Part shown: positions 1-8,875 of the stretch, one piece after another
Numbering within the stretch: position 1 is the first letter of the stretch
Layout of the letters: each line of letters opens with the position of its first letter
NCBI GenBank assembly: GCA_050247895.1
Contig: JBFWTJ010000078.1
Span: forward strand, 1 to 13,803
DNA length: 13,803 nt
DNA from: CAVPEW01 sp050247895
Lineage (GTDB): Bacteria > Actinomycetota > Acidimicrobiia > Acidimicrobiales > VFJN01
Direction of reading: 5' to 3'
Translations under genes and position numbers: made by a program
Notes under the pieces: generated by a model
Database searches by the model: none
What the model saw: the letters and a program-made list of their open reading frames with translations, nothing else
Told to the model about the DNA's origin: nothing

Positions 1-1
1 G

Positions 2-775
2 GACGCGCCCGCTGGCGCGACCGCCGGCACCGTCCTCGACGTGGCCGTGGTCCGCTGGCCCCGGGTGGCCAACTTCGGCGACCTCGACCCGTTGCGGGCC
101 GAGCCCGGCGTGGCGGTCCGCTGGATCCGCAGCCCGGCCGAGCTGGGCCGGCCGCAGCTCGTCGTGCTCCCCGGGTCGAAGGCCACCCGCGACGACCTGG
201 CCTGGATGCGGGCCTCGGGCCTCGACGCCGCGGTGGCGGCCAGCGGCGCGGCGGTCGTGGCCATCTGCGCCGGCGCCCAGGCCGTGGGGGATCGGATCGA
301 GGACCCCGACGGCGTCGAGGGGCCGCCGGGGGTGGCCGAGGGCCTGGGCTGGCTCCCGCTGCGCACGACCTTCGCCGCCGACAAGGTCCTCGACCGACCG
401 CGGGCCCGGGCCGTGGCCGGGCCGGGTGCGGGCGCCCCGGTCACCACGGGGTACCGGATCCACCACGGTCGGGTCCGGGGCGACGCCGACCCCTGGCTGG
501 TCGACGACGGGGGCACGCCGGTGGGCTGGCACGGGGGCCGGGTCTGCGCCACGACCCTCCACGGCCTGTTCGAGTCCGACGAGCTGAGGGCGGGCGTGCT
601 GGCCTGGGCGGCCGGGCAGGCGGGGTGGCCCGCGCCGGAGCTGTCGGGGCTGCGGTGGGCCGAGGTGCGCGGGGCCCGCTTCGACGCCATCGCCGACCTG
701 CTCGAGGCGCACCTCGACCTCGACCGGGTCGTGGACCTGATCGAGCAGGGCGCCCCCCGCGCCGCGGCCGTCTGA
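2..775 (+). CDS. cobQ: Cobyric acid synthase, C-terminal (glutamine amidotransferase) part; 5' end outside window
   Basis: Cytoplasmic enzyme of the adenosylcobalamin pathway that amidates four carboxylates of adenosylcobyrinic diamide with glutamine-derived ammonia. Only the C-terminal class I amidotransferase domain is in the window; the frame is open to the left edge, so no start is visible. Numbering from codon 41-43, the family landmarks appear in order: the VVRWPRVANFGDLDPL domain opening (residues 3-18), the PGSK loop (44-47), the nucleophile Cys76 in AICAGAQAVG, GYRIHHGR (137-144) and the catalytic His174 in TLHGLFESD. The nucleophile elbow is odd: the family usually has G-I/L-C-G-G-Y/F-Q, whereas here the flanking residues are Ala and the aromatic position is Ala. 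Both catalytic residues are kept, so the gene looks functional. The DLDPL opening argues for CobQ rather than CobB or the MurT/GatD partner. It ends 36 bases before mfd. Confidence 0.9.
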   Translation, partial: DAPAGATAGTVLDVAVVRWPRVANFGDLDPLRAEPGVAVRWIRSPAELGRPQLVVLPGSKATRDDLAWMRASGLDAAVAASGAAVVAICAGAQAVGDRIEDPDGVEGPPGVAEGLGWLPLRTTFAADKVLDRPRARAVAGPGAGAPVTTGYRIHHGRVRGDADPWLVDDGGTPVGWHGGRVCATTLHGLFESDELRAGVLAWAAGQAGWPAPELSGLRWAEVRGARFDAIADLLEAHLDLDRVVDLIEQGAPRAAAV

Positions 776-799
776 CCGCCCGGCCCGCCTCGGTAGCCT
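772..799 (+). promoter_or_regulatory. Probable mfd promoter with very short leader
   Basis: A -10 box TAGCCT lies at 794-799, matching the actinobacterial TANNNT form. A weak -35 match CTGACC (772-777) overlaps the cobQ stop codon, with a 16-base spacer. Transcription would begin about 5 bases before the mfd ATG at 812, leaving no room for a Shine-Dalgarno site. The element is read by eye; no start site has been mapped. Confidence 0.5.
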
Positions 800-811
800 G
801 GCCGCCCTCAC

Positions 812-3800
812 ATGGCACTGCGCGACCTCCCCCCGCTGTTGCGCGAGGAGCCCGCCCTCGCGTCCGTCCTCGGACGCACGAGCGCGGTCCTCGCCGTCCC
901 CGAGCCGGCCCGCGCCCTGGTGGTCGCCGGGCTCGCCGGCATGACCCGCCGCCACCCCCTCGTGGTGGCGGTCCCCACCACGACCGAGGCCAACCGCCTC
1001 CTGACCGACCTGCGGACCTTCCTCGGTCCCGACGCGGTCGACCTGTTCCCGGCCTGGGAGACGCTGCCCTTCGAGCGGGTCTCGCCCTCGGTGGAGACCA
1101 TGGGCCGGCGCCTGCGCACCCTGTGGCGGCTCCGGGAGCCCGAGCGGGCGCCCCGGGTGCTGGTGGCCCCGGTCCGCTCGCTGGTCCAGCGCCTGGGTCC
1201 GGGCGTGGCCGACGTCGAGCCGGTCGTGGTCCGACCCGGCGAGCGCCGCGACCGCGACGAGCTGCTCGCGGCCCTGGTCGGTGCCGGCTACCGCCGCGAG
1301 GAGCTGGTCGAGCACCGGGGCGAGGTCGCGGTGCGGGGCTCGATCGTCGACGTCTTCCCGTCCACCGCCGACCGCCCGGTGCGCATCGACCTGTGGGGCG
1401 ACGAGGTCGACCGCCTGACCGAGTTCTCCGTCAACGACCAGCGGGCCACGGACCCGCTCGACGAGGTGCTCGTCTTCGGCTGCCGGGAGCTGCTCGCCGG
1501 TCCCGAGGTACGGGCCCGGGCCGAGAGGCTGGTCGCCCTCCAGCCCTGGGGCCGCGAGCAGTGGGAGCGGATGGCCCAGGGCCTGTCCTTCGACGGGATG
1601 GAGTCCTGGCTGCCGTGGCTGGCCGACGGCGAGGACCTGCTGTTCGACCTGGTCGGCGACGAGGCCCAGATCCTGCTGTGCGAGCCCCGGCGGCTGCGCG
1701 ACCGCGCCGCCGACCTGCTGGCCGAGGAGGCCGACCTGGCCCGGGCCCTGGCCCGCACCTGGGGCGCGGCGTCCGACGACGAGGACCACGGCTTCCCCCG
1801 CCTCCACCTGCCCTTCGACCGGCTCCTGGCCCGCACGCGGGCCCCGGCGTGGACGGTCACCACCGCGCCGGAGGGCCCCGGCGTGTCGACGGTGGTGGCC
1901 CACGCCCCCGACCCGGTGGCCGGTGACCCCGAGCGGGTCCTGCGCCAGCTCGTCGATCTCTCCGGGAAGGGCTACCGCATCCACGTCGCCGCCGACGGCG
2001 AAGCCACCGCGGCCCGCCTGCGCACCCTGCTGTCGGGCGCCGGGCTGGACGCCGAGGTCGAGGTCGCCGCGCTGGAGCGGGGCTGCATCCTGCCCGCGGT
2101 GAAGGTCGCGGTGGTGGCCGAGCACGAGTTGACCGGCCGGCGCCGGGCCCACCGCCGGGCCCGGCCCCGGCGGCGCGACGCCGAGCGGTTCTTCGACGAC
2201 CTCAAGCCGGGCGACCACGTGGTGCACCACCAGCACGGCGTCGCCCGCTACGGGGGGATGGTCAAGCGGTCGATCGGCGGTCCCGAGCGCGACTACCTGC
2301 TCCTGGAGTACCGGGGCGACGACCGGCTCTACGTCCCGTCGGACCAGATCGACGCCGTCCGCCACTACACGGGGGGCGACACGCCCAGCCTGTCCCGCCT
2401 GGGCGGCGACGGCTGGCAGCGGGCCCGGGCCAAGGTCCGGGCCGCGGTGGCCGAGGTGGCCCAGGAGCTGGTGCTGCTCTACCAGAAGCGGCTCCACGAG
2501 CCGGGCCACGCCTTCGGCCCCGACACCCCGTGGCAGCGCGAGGTGGAGGACGCCTTCGGCTACCAGGAGACCCCCGACCAGCTCACCGCCATCGCCGACG
2601 TCAAGGCCGACATGGAGGCTGACCACCCGATGGACCGCCTCGTGTGCGGCGACGTCGGCTTCGGCAAGACCGAGGTGGCCATCCGGGCCGCGTTCAAGGC
2701 GGTGCAGGACGGCAAGCAGGTCGCGGTGCTGGTGCCCACGACGCTGCTGGCCCAGCAGCACCACACGACCTTCGCCGACCGCTTCGCGGGCTACCCGGTC
2801 CGGGTCGAGGTGCTGTCGCGCTTCCTCACCCCGGGGCAGGCCCGCAAGGTGGCCCAGGGCCTGGCCAGCGGTGAGGTCGACGTCGTGGTGGGGACCCACC
2901 GGCTGCTCAGCGAGGACGTCCGCTTCAAGGACCTGGGCCTGCTCGTGGTCGACGAGGAGCAGCGCTTCGGCGTCGGCCACAAGGAGCAGATCAAGGCGCT
3001 CAAGACCGGCGTCGACGTCCTGACCCTGTCGGCCACGCCCATCCCCCGCACGCTCGAGATGAGCCTGACCGGCATCCGCGACCTGACCCTGCTGAACACG
3101 CCGCCGGCCGACCGGATGCCGATCCTGACCTACGTGGGCGAGTACGACGACCGGGCCGTGGCCGAGGCGATCCGGCGCGAGCTGCTGCGCGAGGGTCAGG
3201 CCTTCTACGTCCACAACCGGGTCCAGGACATCGACCGGGTGGCCGACCACGTGCGCGAGCTGGTGCCCGAGGCCCGGGTCGCGGTGGCCCACGGCCAGAT
3301 GGACGAGGGGAGCCTGGAGCAGGTCGTGTACGCCTTCTGGGAGGGCGAGCACGACGTGCTGGTGTGCACGACGATCATTGAGTCGGGGATCGACATGCCC
3401 ACGGTCAACACGCTGATCGCCGACCGGGCCGACCTGCTCGGGCTGGGCCAGCTCCACCAGCTCCGGGGCCGGGTCGGGCGCTCGGGCCAGCGGGCCTACG
3501 CCTACCTCTTCGTCCCGCCCGACCGGGCCCTGTCCGAGGAGGCCTACGAGCGCCTCAAGACGATCGGCGAGGCGACCGAGCTCGGCTCGGGGTTCAAGAT
3601 CGCCATGCGCGACCTCGAGATCCGGGGGGCCGGGAACCTGCTGGGCACGGGCCAGTCGGGCCACATCGCCGCGGTGGGCTACGACCTCTACTGCCAGATG
3701 GTGACCGAGGCGGTGGCCGAGCTGAAGGGCGAGCCGGTGCGCGAGCCGGCCGAGATCAAGCTCGACCTGCCCCTCGACGCCAACCTCCCCCGCGACTACG

Positions 3801-4240
3801 TGCCCACCGAGGAGCTGCGCCTGGAGGCGTACCGCCGGCTGGCCGCGGTCACCACCGAGGCCGAGGTGACCGACATCCGCGCCGAGTGGGAGGACCGCTA
3901 CGGCCCGCCGCCGGCCCAGGCCGAAGCGCTCCTCGACGTGGCCCGCCTGCGGGCCGAGTGCGCCCGGCTGGGGATCCGCGAGTGCTCGGTGGTCAAGGGC
4001 GGCGGGGGGCTGACCTCGGGCGGGGCCACCGCCCGCCTGGCCCCGCTGGCGCTGAAGGTGAGCCAGCAGATGCGGCTGTCCCGGCTGGCCGCCCGGGCGG
4101 TCTACAAGGAGGCCGATCGCCAGCTCGTGGTCCCCCTCGCGTCCCGGGAGCACCCGGCCCGCTCGCTCGTCGAGCTCCTGCGCGCGCTGGTCCCGCCCGA
4201 AGCTGACGTGTCGTCAGCAGAGTCTCTGACGGATCGTTAG
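812..4240 (+). CDS. mfd: Transcription-repair coupling factor Mfd
   Basis: Mfd is a DNA translocase that removes RNA polymerase stalled at lesions and recruits UvrA for nucleotide excision repair. The 1142-residue product is near the usual family length. In order: an N-terminal UvrB-like module with FPAWE (79-83); an Arg-rich linker (around 445-458); the RNA-polymerase-interacting domain opening with LKPGDHVVHHQHG (464-476); Walker A GDVGFGKT (613-620); Walker B DEEQ (714-717); motif III SATPIPRT (740-747); motif VI QLRGRVGR (883-890); and a C-terminal TRCF/D7 domain around residues 985-1090. This combination separates it from RecG, which lacks the UvrB-like part. The ATG at 812 has no Shine-Dalgarno site and sits just after a -10 box, so near-leaderless expression is likely. 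Its TAG stop doubles as the start of a -10-like TAGGAT for the next gene. Confidence 0.97.
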   Translation: MALRDLPPLLREEPALASVLGRTSAVLAVPEPARALVVAGLAGMTRRHPLVVAVPTTTEANRLLTDLRTFLGPDAVDLFPAWETLPFERVSPSVETMGRRLRTLWRLREPERAPRVLVAPVRSLVQRLGPGVADVEPVVVRPGERRDRDELLAALVGAGYRREELVEHRGEVAVRGSIVDVFPSTADRPVRIDLWGDEVDRLTEFSVNDQRATDPLDEVLVFGCRELLAGPEVRARAERLVALQPWGREQWERMAQGLSFDGMESWLPWLADGEDLLFDLVGDEAQILLCEPRRLRDRAADLLAEEADLARALARTWGAASDDEDHGFPRLHLPFDRLLARTRAPAWTVTTAPEGPGVSTVVAHAPDPVAGDPERVLRQLVDLSGKGYRIHVAADGEATAARLRTLLSGAGLDAEVEVAALERGCILPAVKVAVVAEHELTGRRRAHRRARPRRRDAERFFDDLKPGDHVVHHQHGVARYGGMVKRSIGGPERDYLLLEYRGDDRLYVPSDQIDAVRHYTGGDTPSLSRLGGDGWQRARAKVRAAVAEVAQELVLLYQKRLHEPGHAFGPDTPWQREVEDAFGYQETPDQLTAIADVKADMEADHPMDRLVCGDVGFGKTEVAIRAAFKAVQDGKQVAVLVPTTLLAQQHHTTFADRFAGYPVRVEVLSRFLTPGQARKVAQGLASGEVDVVVGTHRLLSEDVRFKDLGLLVVDEEQRFGVGHKEQIKALKTGVDVLTLSATPIPRTLEMSLTGIRDLTLLNTPPADRMPILTYVGEYDDRAVAEAIRRELLREGQAFYVHNRVQDIDRVADHVRELVPEARVAVAHGQMDEGSLEQVVYAFWEGEHDVLVCTTIIESGIDMPTVNTLIADRADLLGLGQLHQLRGRVGRSGQRAYAYLFVPPDRALSEEAYERLKTIGEATELGSGFKIAMRDLEIRGAGNLLGTGQSGHIAAVGYDLYCQMVTEAVAELKGEPVREPAEIKLDLPLDANLPRDYVPTEELRLEAYRRLAAVTTEAEVTDIRAEWEDRYGPPPAQAEALLDVARLRAECARLGIRECSVVKGGGGLTSGGATARLAPLALKVSQQMRLSRLAARAVYKEADRQLVVPLASREHPARSLVELLRALVPPEADVSSAESLTDR

Positions 4241-4243
4241 GAT
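4238..4243 (+). promoter_or_regulatory. Possible -10 box for the secreted protein gene at 4316
   Basis: TAGGAT fits the actinobacterial -10 pattern and its first three bases are the mfd stop codon. A transcript would start near 4250 and have a leader of about 66 bases, with an AAGGGGAA ribosome site at 4301-4308. No convincing -35 was found at 16-18 bases upstream. Confidence 0.4.
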
Positions 4244-4315
4244 CCGCTCCCCACGTCGTCCAACGCGTCGGAAACGCAAGCGATCCGAACCTCTCGACAC
4301 AAGGGGAAACTCCCG

Positions 4316-4999
4316 ATGAATCTCCGTCTCCGCGCCGCCGCACCTGCGGTCCTCGCGCTCAGCTCCTTCGCCATCATGGCCAACGGCACGGCCTCCGCCG
4401 CGCCCGAGCCCCTCGAGTCCGCCCTCGGCGGCACCGTGTCGCTGGCCGGCGGCACCGACCCGTGGCCCGCGGGCAGCTCGTTCTCGGGCACCACCGCCGC
4501 CGCGCCCGGTGCGCTGCCCGGACAGCTCACCTTCGGGCCGGGCAGCCTCCAGACCCAGGACCCGCCCTCGACGGTCCAGTACCAGATCCAGGCCACCGCG
4601 CCGCTCGAGGTGCAGGTCACCGACGGCAACGCCACCGGCAGCACCGAGCTCTCGCTCTCGCTGCTCACCCTCGACCTGGGCAACAACCCGTCGTCGCTTG
4701 AGCCCTGCGTGTTCGCCCCGATCCCGGTCGACCTGACCGGCACCGTCGCCGGCGGCAAGCTCACCCTGAACGCGGCCGCCGTGAACGTCCCGGCCACCGC
4801 CGACGCCTGCGGCGGCCTGACCCAGATCATCAACGGCAAGGTCGCCACGACCGGCTCGGCCGTGTTCGAGATCACCCTCGACGCGTCCCAGGCCGAGACC
4901 CCGGCCGAGACGCCGGCCGACGAGACCCCCGCCGAGACGCCCGAGGTGTCCGCCGGCACCGCGGCGCCCGTGGTGGCCCGCCCGTCCTACACGGGCTGA
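4316..4999 (+). CDS. Secreted protein of unknown function with AETP-repeat tail
   Basis: I do not recognise the family. The 227-residue product has a signal peptide: basic start MNLRLR, a hydrophobic stretch to about residue 22, and a likely signal peptidase I site after ASA (residue 28). The mature part is rich in Thr, Ser, Gly and alternating hydrophobics, suggesting a beta-sandwich; two cysteines (131 and 165) could form one disulfide outside the cell. Residues 193-210 are four AETP-type units with a DE insertion, a flexible acidic tail. The protein ends exactly in PSYTG, reminiscent of a sortase motif but with no following membrane helix or basic tail. The start ATG has a ribosome site AAGGGGAA 7 bases upstream. 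It is followed at once by a 17-bp hairpin, so it is probably a single-gene transcription unit. Function is unknown; a cell-surface or extracellular role is inference. Confidence 0.85.
   Translation: MNLRLRAAAPAVLALSSFAIMANGTASAAPEPLESALGGTVSLAGGTDPWPAGSSFSGTTAAAPGALPGQLTFGPGSLQTQDPPSTVQYQIQATAPLEVQVTDGNATGSTELSLSLLTLDLGNNPSSLEPCVFAPIPVDLTGTVAGGKLTLNAAAVNVPATADACGGLTQIINGKVATTGSAVFEITLDASQAETPAETPADETPAETPEVSAGTAAPVVARPSYTG
4892..4942 (+). repeat. In-gene tandem repeat encoding AETP units
   Basis: Twelve-base units of the form GCCGAGAC(C/G)CC(G/C) occur at 4892-4903, 4904-4915 and 4931-4942. A 15-base variant with one extra GAC codon lies at 4916-4930. They code for the Pro/Glu/Thr tail of the secreted protein at 4316. 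Confidence 0.8.
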
Positions 5000-5006
5000 T
5001 CCCGCG

Positions 5007-5043
5007 GCGGTGGCGGGAGCCGGTCGCCGGCTCCCGCCACCGC
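5007..5043 (+). terminator. Perfect 17-bp hairpin, likely transcription terminator
   Basis: Arms 5007-5023 and 5027-5043 pair without mismatch around a TCG loop, starting 8 bases after the stop codon of the secreted protein gene. There is no T-run after it (GTTCGTCC follows), which is common for terminators in high-GC actinobacteria. It separates this gene from the lipoprotein gene. Confidence 0.75.
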
Positions 5044-5069
5044 GTTCGTCCGCCCGCGTGGGCGGCACC

Positions 5070-5075
5070 TAACCT
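5070..5075 (+). promoter_or_regulatory. -10 box for leaderless transcription of the lipoprotein-mazG pair
   Basis: TAACCT ends 6 bases before the GTG start at 5082. This is the classical distance at which transcription begins on the start codon itself, giving a leaderless mRNA. No Shine-Dalgarno site is present. No clear -35 is seen. Confidence 0.6.
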
Positions 5076-5081
5076 CGACCC

Positions 5082-5660
5082 GTGCTCCGCCGCCTCGCCC
5101 CCGCCCTGTTGGCCGGCCTGCTCGTCACGGCGGCCGCCTGCGACGGGACCACGCCCGCCGTGCGGGTCGACGGGTCCAGCGTCAGCGAGGCGGACCTGCT
5201 CGATCAGGTCGAGCAGTGGGCCGGCAACGAGGCCGGCCTGAGCCAGCTCCTCCAGGTCTCGCCCACGGGCCGGACGCCCGGCGGCTACTCGACCGACCTG
5301 GTCACCGCCACGGCCTCGCTCAACGTCCTGTCGCTGCTGATGGACGACGAGCTCGAGCGCCAGGGGATCGAGCTCACCCAGGAGGACGTGGCCGGCGCCC
5401 GCGAGGCCCTGGCCCCCAGCGCCGAGGTGGCCGACCAGCTCCTCGAGGGCTTCTCCGCCGAGCAGCGGGAGTGGGTCCTGCGCTTCGTGGCCGCCCAGGT
5501 CACGCTGCTCGACGAGCTGGGCGAGCAGGGCTTCGGCGACTGGGCCGCAACCGCCTACGGCGAGGCCGACATCGAGGTGTCGTCCCGGTTCGGGTCGTGG
5601 TCGGCGGCCGACCGCCGCGTCGTCGCCCCGGTCGGGCCGACGCGCGTGCCCCGGGGTTGA
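5082..5660 (+). CDS. SurA N-terminal-like lipoprotein (putative secreted foldase relative)
   Basis: The 192-residue protein begins with a lipoprotein signal: LRR, a hydrophobic run, and Cys20 in VTAAAC, a permissive lipobox. It would be anchored on the outer face of the membrane. The remainder is mostly helical and starts with the VDGSSVSEADL segment (29-39) typical of SurA/PrsA N-terminal chaperone domains. No parvulin peptidyl-prolyl isomerase domain is present. The C-terminal RFGSW (169-173) followed by VVAPVGP resembles the end of actinobacterial proteins annotated as SurA N-terminal-domain lipoproteins that sit upstream of mazG. GTG at 5082 is chosen because it puts the signal peptide at the N-terminus and follows a -10 box by 6 bases. 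Its TGA overlaps the mazG TTG start. Chaperone activity is family inference only. Confidence 0.8.
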   Translation: MLRRLAPALLAGLLVTAAACDGTTPAVRVDGSSVSEADLLDQVEQWAGNEAGLSQLLQVSPTGRTPGGYSTDLVTATASLNVLSLLMDDELERQGIELTQEDVAGAREALAPSAEVADQLLEGFSAEQREWVLRFVAAQVTLLDELGEQGFGDWAATAYGEADIEVSSRFGSWSAADRRVVAPVGPTRVPRG

Positions 5661-6967
5661 CCGGGCCCCGCATCGTCGTCGCCGGGCTCGGTCCCGGTGG
5701 GCCCGACCTGGTCACCGCCGGCACGCTGGCCCTGATCGAGCGGATCCCGGTCCGCCGCCTGCGCACCGCCCGCCACCCGGCGGCGGCCGTCGTGGCGAGC
5801 GCGGCGACCTTCGACCACCACTACGAGCACGCCGAGCGCTTCGACGAGGTGTACGAGCGCGTCGTGGCCGACCTGGTGCGCGATGCGGCCGACCACGGCG
5901 AGGTCCTCTACCTGGTGCCCGGTTCGCCCCGGGTCCTCGAGCGCAGCGTCGACCTGCTGGTGGCCCGGGACGACGTGGAGGTCGAGGTCGTGCCGGCGCT
6001 GTCGTTCGTCGACCTGGCCTGGGTCCGCCTGGGCGTCGACCCGTTCGAGGCCGGCGCCCGGCTGGTCGACGGCCACCGCTTCGCCGAGCGGGCCGCGGGG
6101 GAGCGGGGCCCGCTGCTGGTGGCCCACTGCCACAACCGCCGGGTCCTGTCCGACGTGAAGCTGGCCTTCGACGACGAGGAGCCCGCCGGCGCGGTCGTGC
6201 TCCGCCACCTCGGGCTGCCCGACGAGGAGGTGGTGGAGCTGGACTGGGCCGACCTCGACCGGGCGGTGGAGGCCGACCACCTGACCTCGCTGTGGATCCC
6301 CTCCACGGTCCCCGACACCGGCGCCGCGGTGGTGCGGTTCCACGAGCTGGTCGGGACCCTCCGGCGGGAGTGCCCGTGGGATCGGGAGCAGACCCACGGC
6401 TCCCTGGCCCGCCACCTGCTGGAGGAGGCCTACGAGGTGCTCGACGTGCTCGACCGGTTCGAGGACGGGAGCGCCGAGCCGGGCCCGGAGGACGACGCGG
6501 CCCTGGCCGAGGAGCTGGGCGACCTCCTCTTCCAGGTCGTGTTCCACGCCGTGCTGGCCGCCGAGCGCGGTGCGTTCACCCTCGCCGAGGTGGCCGACGG
6601 CATCCACGACAAGCTGCGGGACCGGCATCCCCACGTCTTCGGGGGTGCGGGGGCGACCTCGGTCGAGGCGCTGGCGGTCGACTGGGAGCAGCGCAAGCTG
6701 GCCGAGAAGGGGCGGGCCAGCGTGATGGACGGCATCCCGCCCGCCCTGCCGGCGCTGCTCCACGCGGCGAAGGTCCAGAAGAAGGCCGCGGCCCAGGGGG
6801 TCGACTGGCGGTCGCTCGCGGCCGAGGCCGGGATCGCGCCCGGGTCGGCCGCGGCACGGCTGCTGGAGCTGGTGGACGAGCTGCGCTCGTCGGGCGACGA
6901 TCCCGAGGCCGCCCTCCGCCGGGCGGTGGGGCAGGTCCGCGCCGCGTTCGAGGCCCGGACCGCCTGA
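5657..6967 (+). CDS. mazG: Nucleoside triphosphate pyrophosphohydrolase MazG with N-terminal tetrapyrrole-methylase domain
   Basis: The 436-residue protein fuses two domains. Residues 1-220 form a tetrapyrrole (SAM-dependent) methylase-like domain opening with VVAGLGPGGPDL (7-18). Residues from about 225 form a MazG domain that hydrolyses NTPs to NMP and pyrophosphate, a house-cleaning role. The metal-binding motifs are visible: EEAYE (256-260) and EELGD (285-289). HPHVFG and the conserved KVQKKAAAQGVDW follow. The layout matches Bacillus YabN; substrate and methylase activity are not predictable from this. The reading frame is open far upstream, but TTG at 5657 is chosen because it places the methylase motif at the N-terminus and overlaps the preceding stop as TTGA, indicating translational coupling. 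No good Shine-Dalgarno site is seen. Eno follows after 91 bases. Confidence 0.9.
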   Translation: MTGPRIVVAGLGPGGPDLVTAGTLALIERIPVRRLRTARHPAAAVVASAATFDHHYEHAERFDEVYERVVADLVRDAADHGEVLYLVPGSPRVLERSVDLLVARDDVEVEVVPALSFVDLAWVRLGVDPFEAGARLVDGHRFAERAAGERGPLLVAHCHNRRVLSDVKLAFDDEEPAGAVVLRHLGLPDEEVVELDWADLDRAVEADHLTSLWIPSTVPDTGAAVVRFHELVGTLRRECPWDREQTHGSLARHLLEEAYEVLDVLDRFEDGSAEPGPEDDAALAEELGDLLFQVVFHAVLAAERGAFTLAEVADGIHDKLRDRHPHVFGGAGATSVEALAVDWEQRKLAEKGRASVMDGIPPALPALLHAAKVQKKAAAQGVDWRSLAAEAGIAPGSAAARLLELVDELRSSGDDPEAALRRAVGQVRAAFEARTA

Positions 6968-6997
6968 CCCAGACCGGGCCGCCGCCGGTCCCGTGAG

Positions 6998-7003
6998 TAC
7001 CAT
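6998..7003 (+). promoter_or_regulatory. Possible -10 box upstream of eno
   Basis: TACCAT fits TANNNT and would give a leader of about 50 bases carrying the eno ribosome site. There is no matching -35 at the usual distance, so this is tentative. Confidence 0.3.
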
Positions 7004-7040
7004 CTGCCACACCAGCCACAGGAGCCCCACGGCCCAGCGC

Positions 7041-7047
7041 GGGAGGA
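7041..7047 (+). promoter_or_regulatory. Ribosome binding site deciding the eno start
   Basis: GGGAGGA lies 11 bases before ATG 7059. It supports that start over the in-frame GTG at 6993, which would add 22 residues absent from enolases. Confidence 0.6.
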
Positions 7048-7058
7048 CCGGGAACGCC

Positions 7059-8354
<1,296 letters not shown>

Positions 8355-8377
8355 GCGAGGGCCCCCGCCGCCGCGGC

Positions 8378-8842
8378 GTGCCCCGGCGCCGGCCCCGGCC
8401 GGAGCCGACCCCGGCGCGCTCGCCGCTCGAGGCCAGGGTCGAGGCCCGCGTGGCCCGGGAGCGGGCCGAGCTCCGCCGGGCCCGCCGCCTGGCGCTGGTC
8501 CGCCGGCTGGGCCTGGCCACGGCGTCGAGCGTGGTCGCCGTCGTGCTGGTCGTCGGGGTCTTCCCCACCCGCACGTGGCTCGACCAGCGCGACGCCACAG
8601 CCGAGGCCACCGACCGGCTGGCCGTGCTGGAGGCGCAGAACGAGGCCCTGCGGGAGCGGATCGAGCGCCTGCACACCTCCGAGGAGATCGAGCGGATCGC
8701 CCGCGAGCAGTACAACCTCGTGCTGCCCGGGGAGGAGGCCTACGCCGTCCTCCCGCCCCCGCTGCCCCCGCTGGACCTGCCCCCGCTGTTCCCCTACGGG
8801 GACATCCTCTCGTCGTCGCCGGGGGACGCCTCGGCGGGGTGA
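8378..8842 (+). CDS. FtsB/DivIC-type septum formation initiator
   Basis: Small bitopic membrane protein of the divisome that works with FtsL and FtsQ. From GTG 8378 the product has 154 residues: a basic, Arg-rich cytoplasmic N-terminus (1-43), one membrane helix (about 44-63), a coiled coil (about 72-100) and the family motif SEEIERIAREQYNLVLPGEE (101-120) followed by AYAVLPPP. The C-terminal tail is Pro-rich. The start is uncertain: the frame is open back through eno. GTG 8378 has no clear ribosome site, while a CTG at 8351 overlaps the eno stop as CTGA and would add nine residues. Adjacency to eno (23 bases) matches the actinobacterial arrangement, and the short gap suggests co-transcription. 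Confidence 0.87.
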   Translation: MPRRRPRPEPTPARSPLEARVEARVARERAELRRARRLALVRRLGLATASSVVAVVLVVGVFPTRTWLDQRDATAEATDRLAVLEAQNEALRERIERLHTSEEIERIAREQYNLVLPGEEAYAVLPPPLPPLDLPPLFPYGDILSSSPGDASAG

Positions 8843-8875
8843 GGTGGGTGCGTGGCGGCGTGGGACGATGTCGCC

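Noticed and set aside
5216..5656. Upstream extension of the mazG reading frame
   Set aside because: It overlaps the lipoprotein gene in another frame and encodes Arg/Gly/Pro-rich sequence. The methylase domain begins only at TTG 5657.
6993..7058. Earlier GTG start for enolase
   Set aside because: Adds 22 residues not found in enolases; ATG 7059 has a ribosome site and the family N-terminus.
8852..8875. Earlier start for coxS
   Set aside because: Adds eight residues not matching family N-termini; MRI-x-VNG begins at ATG 8876.
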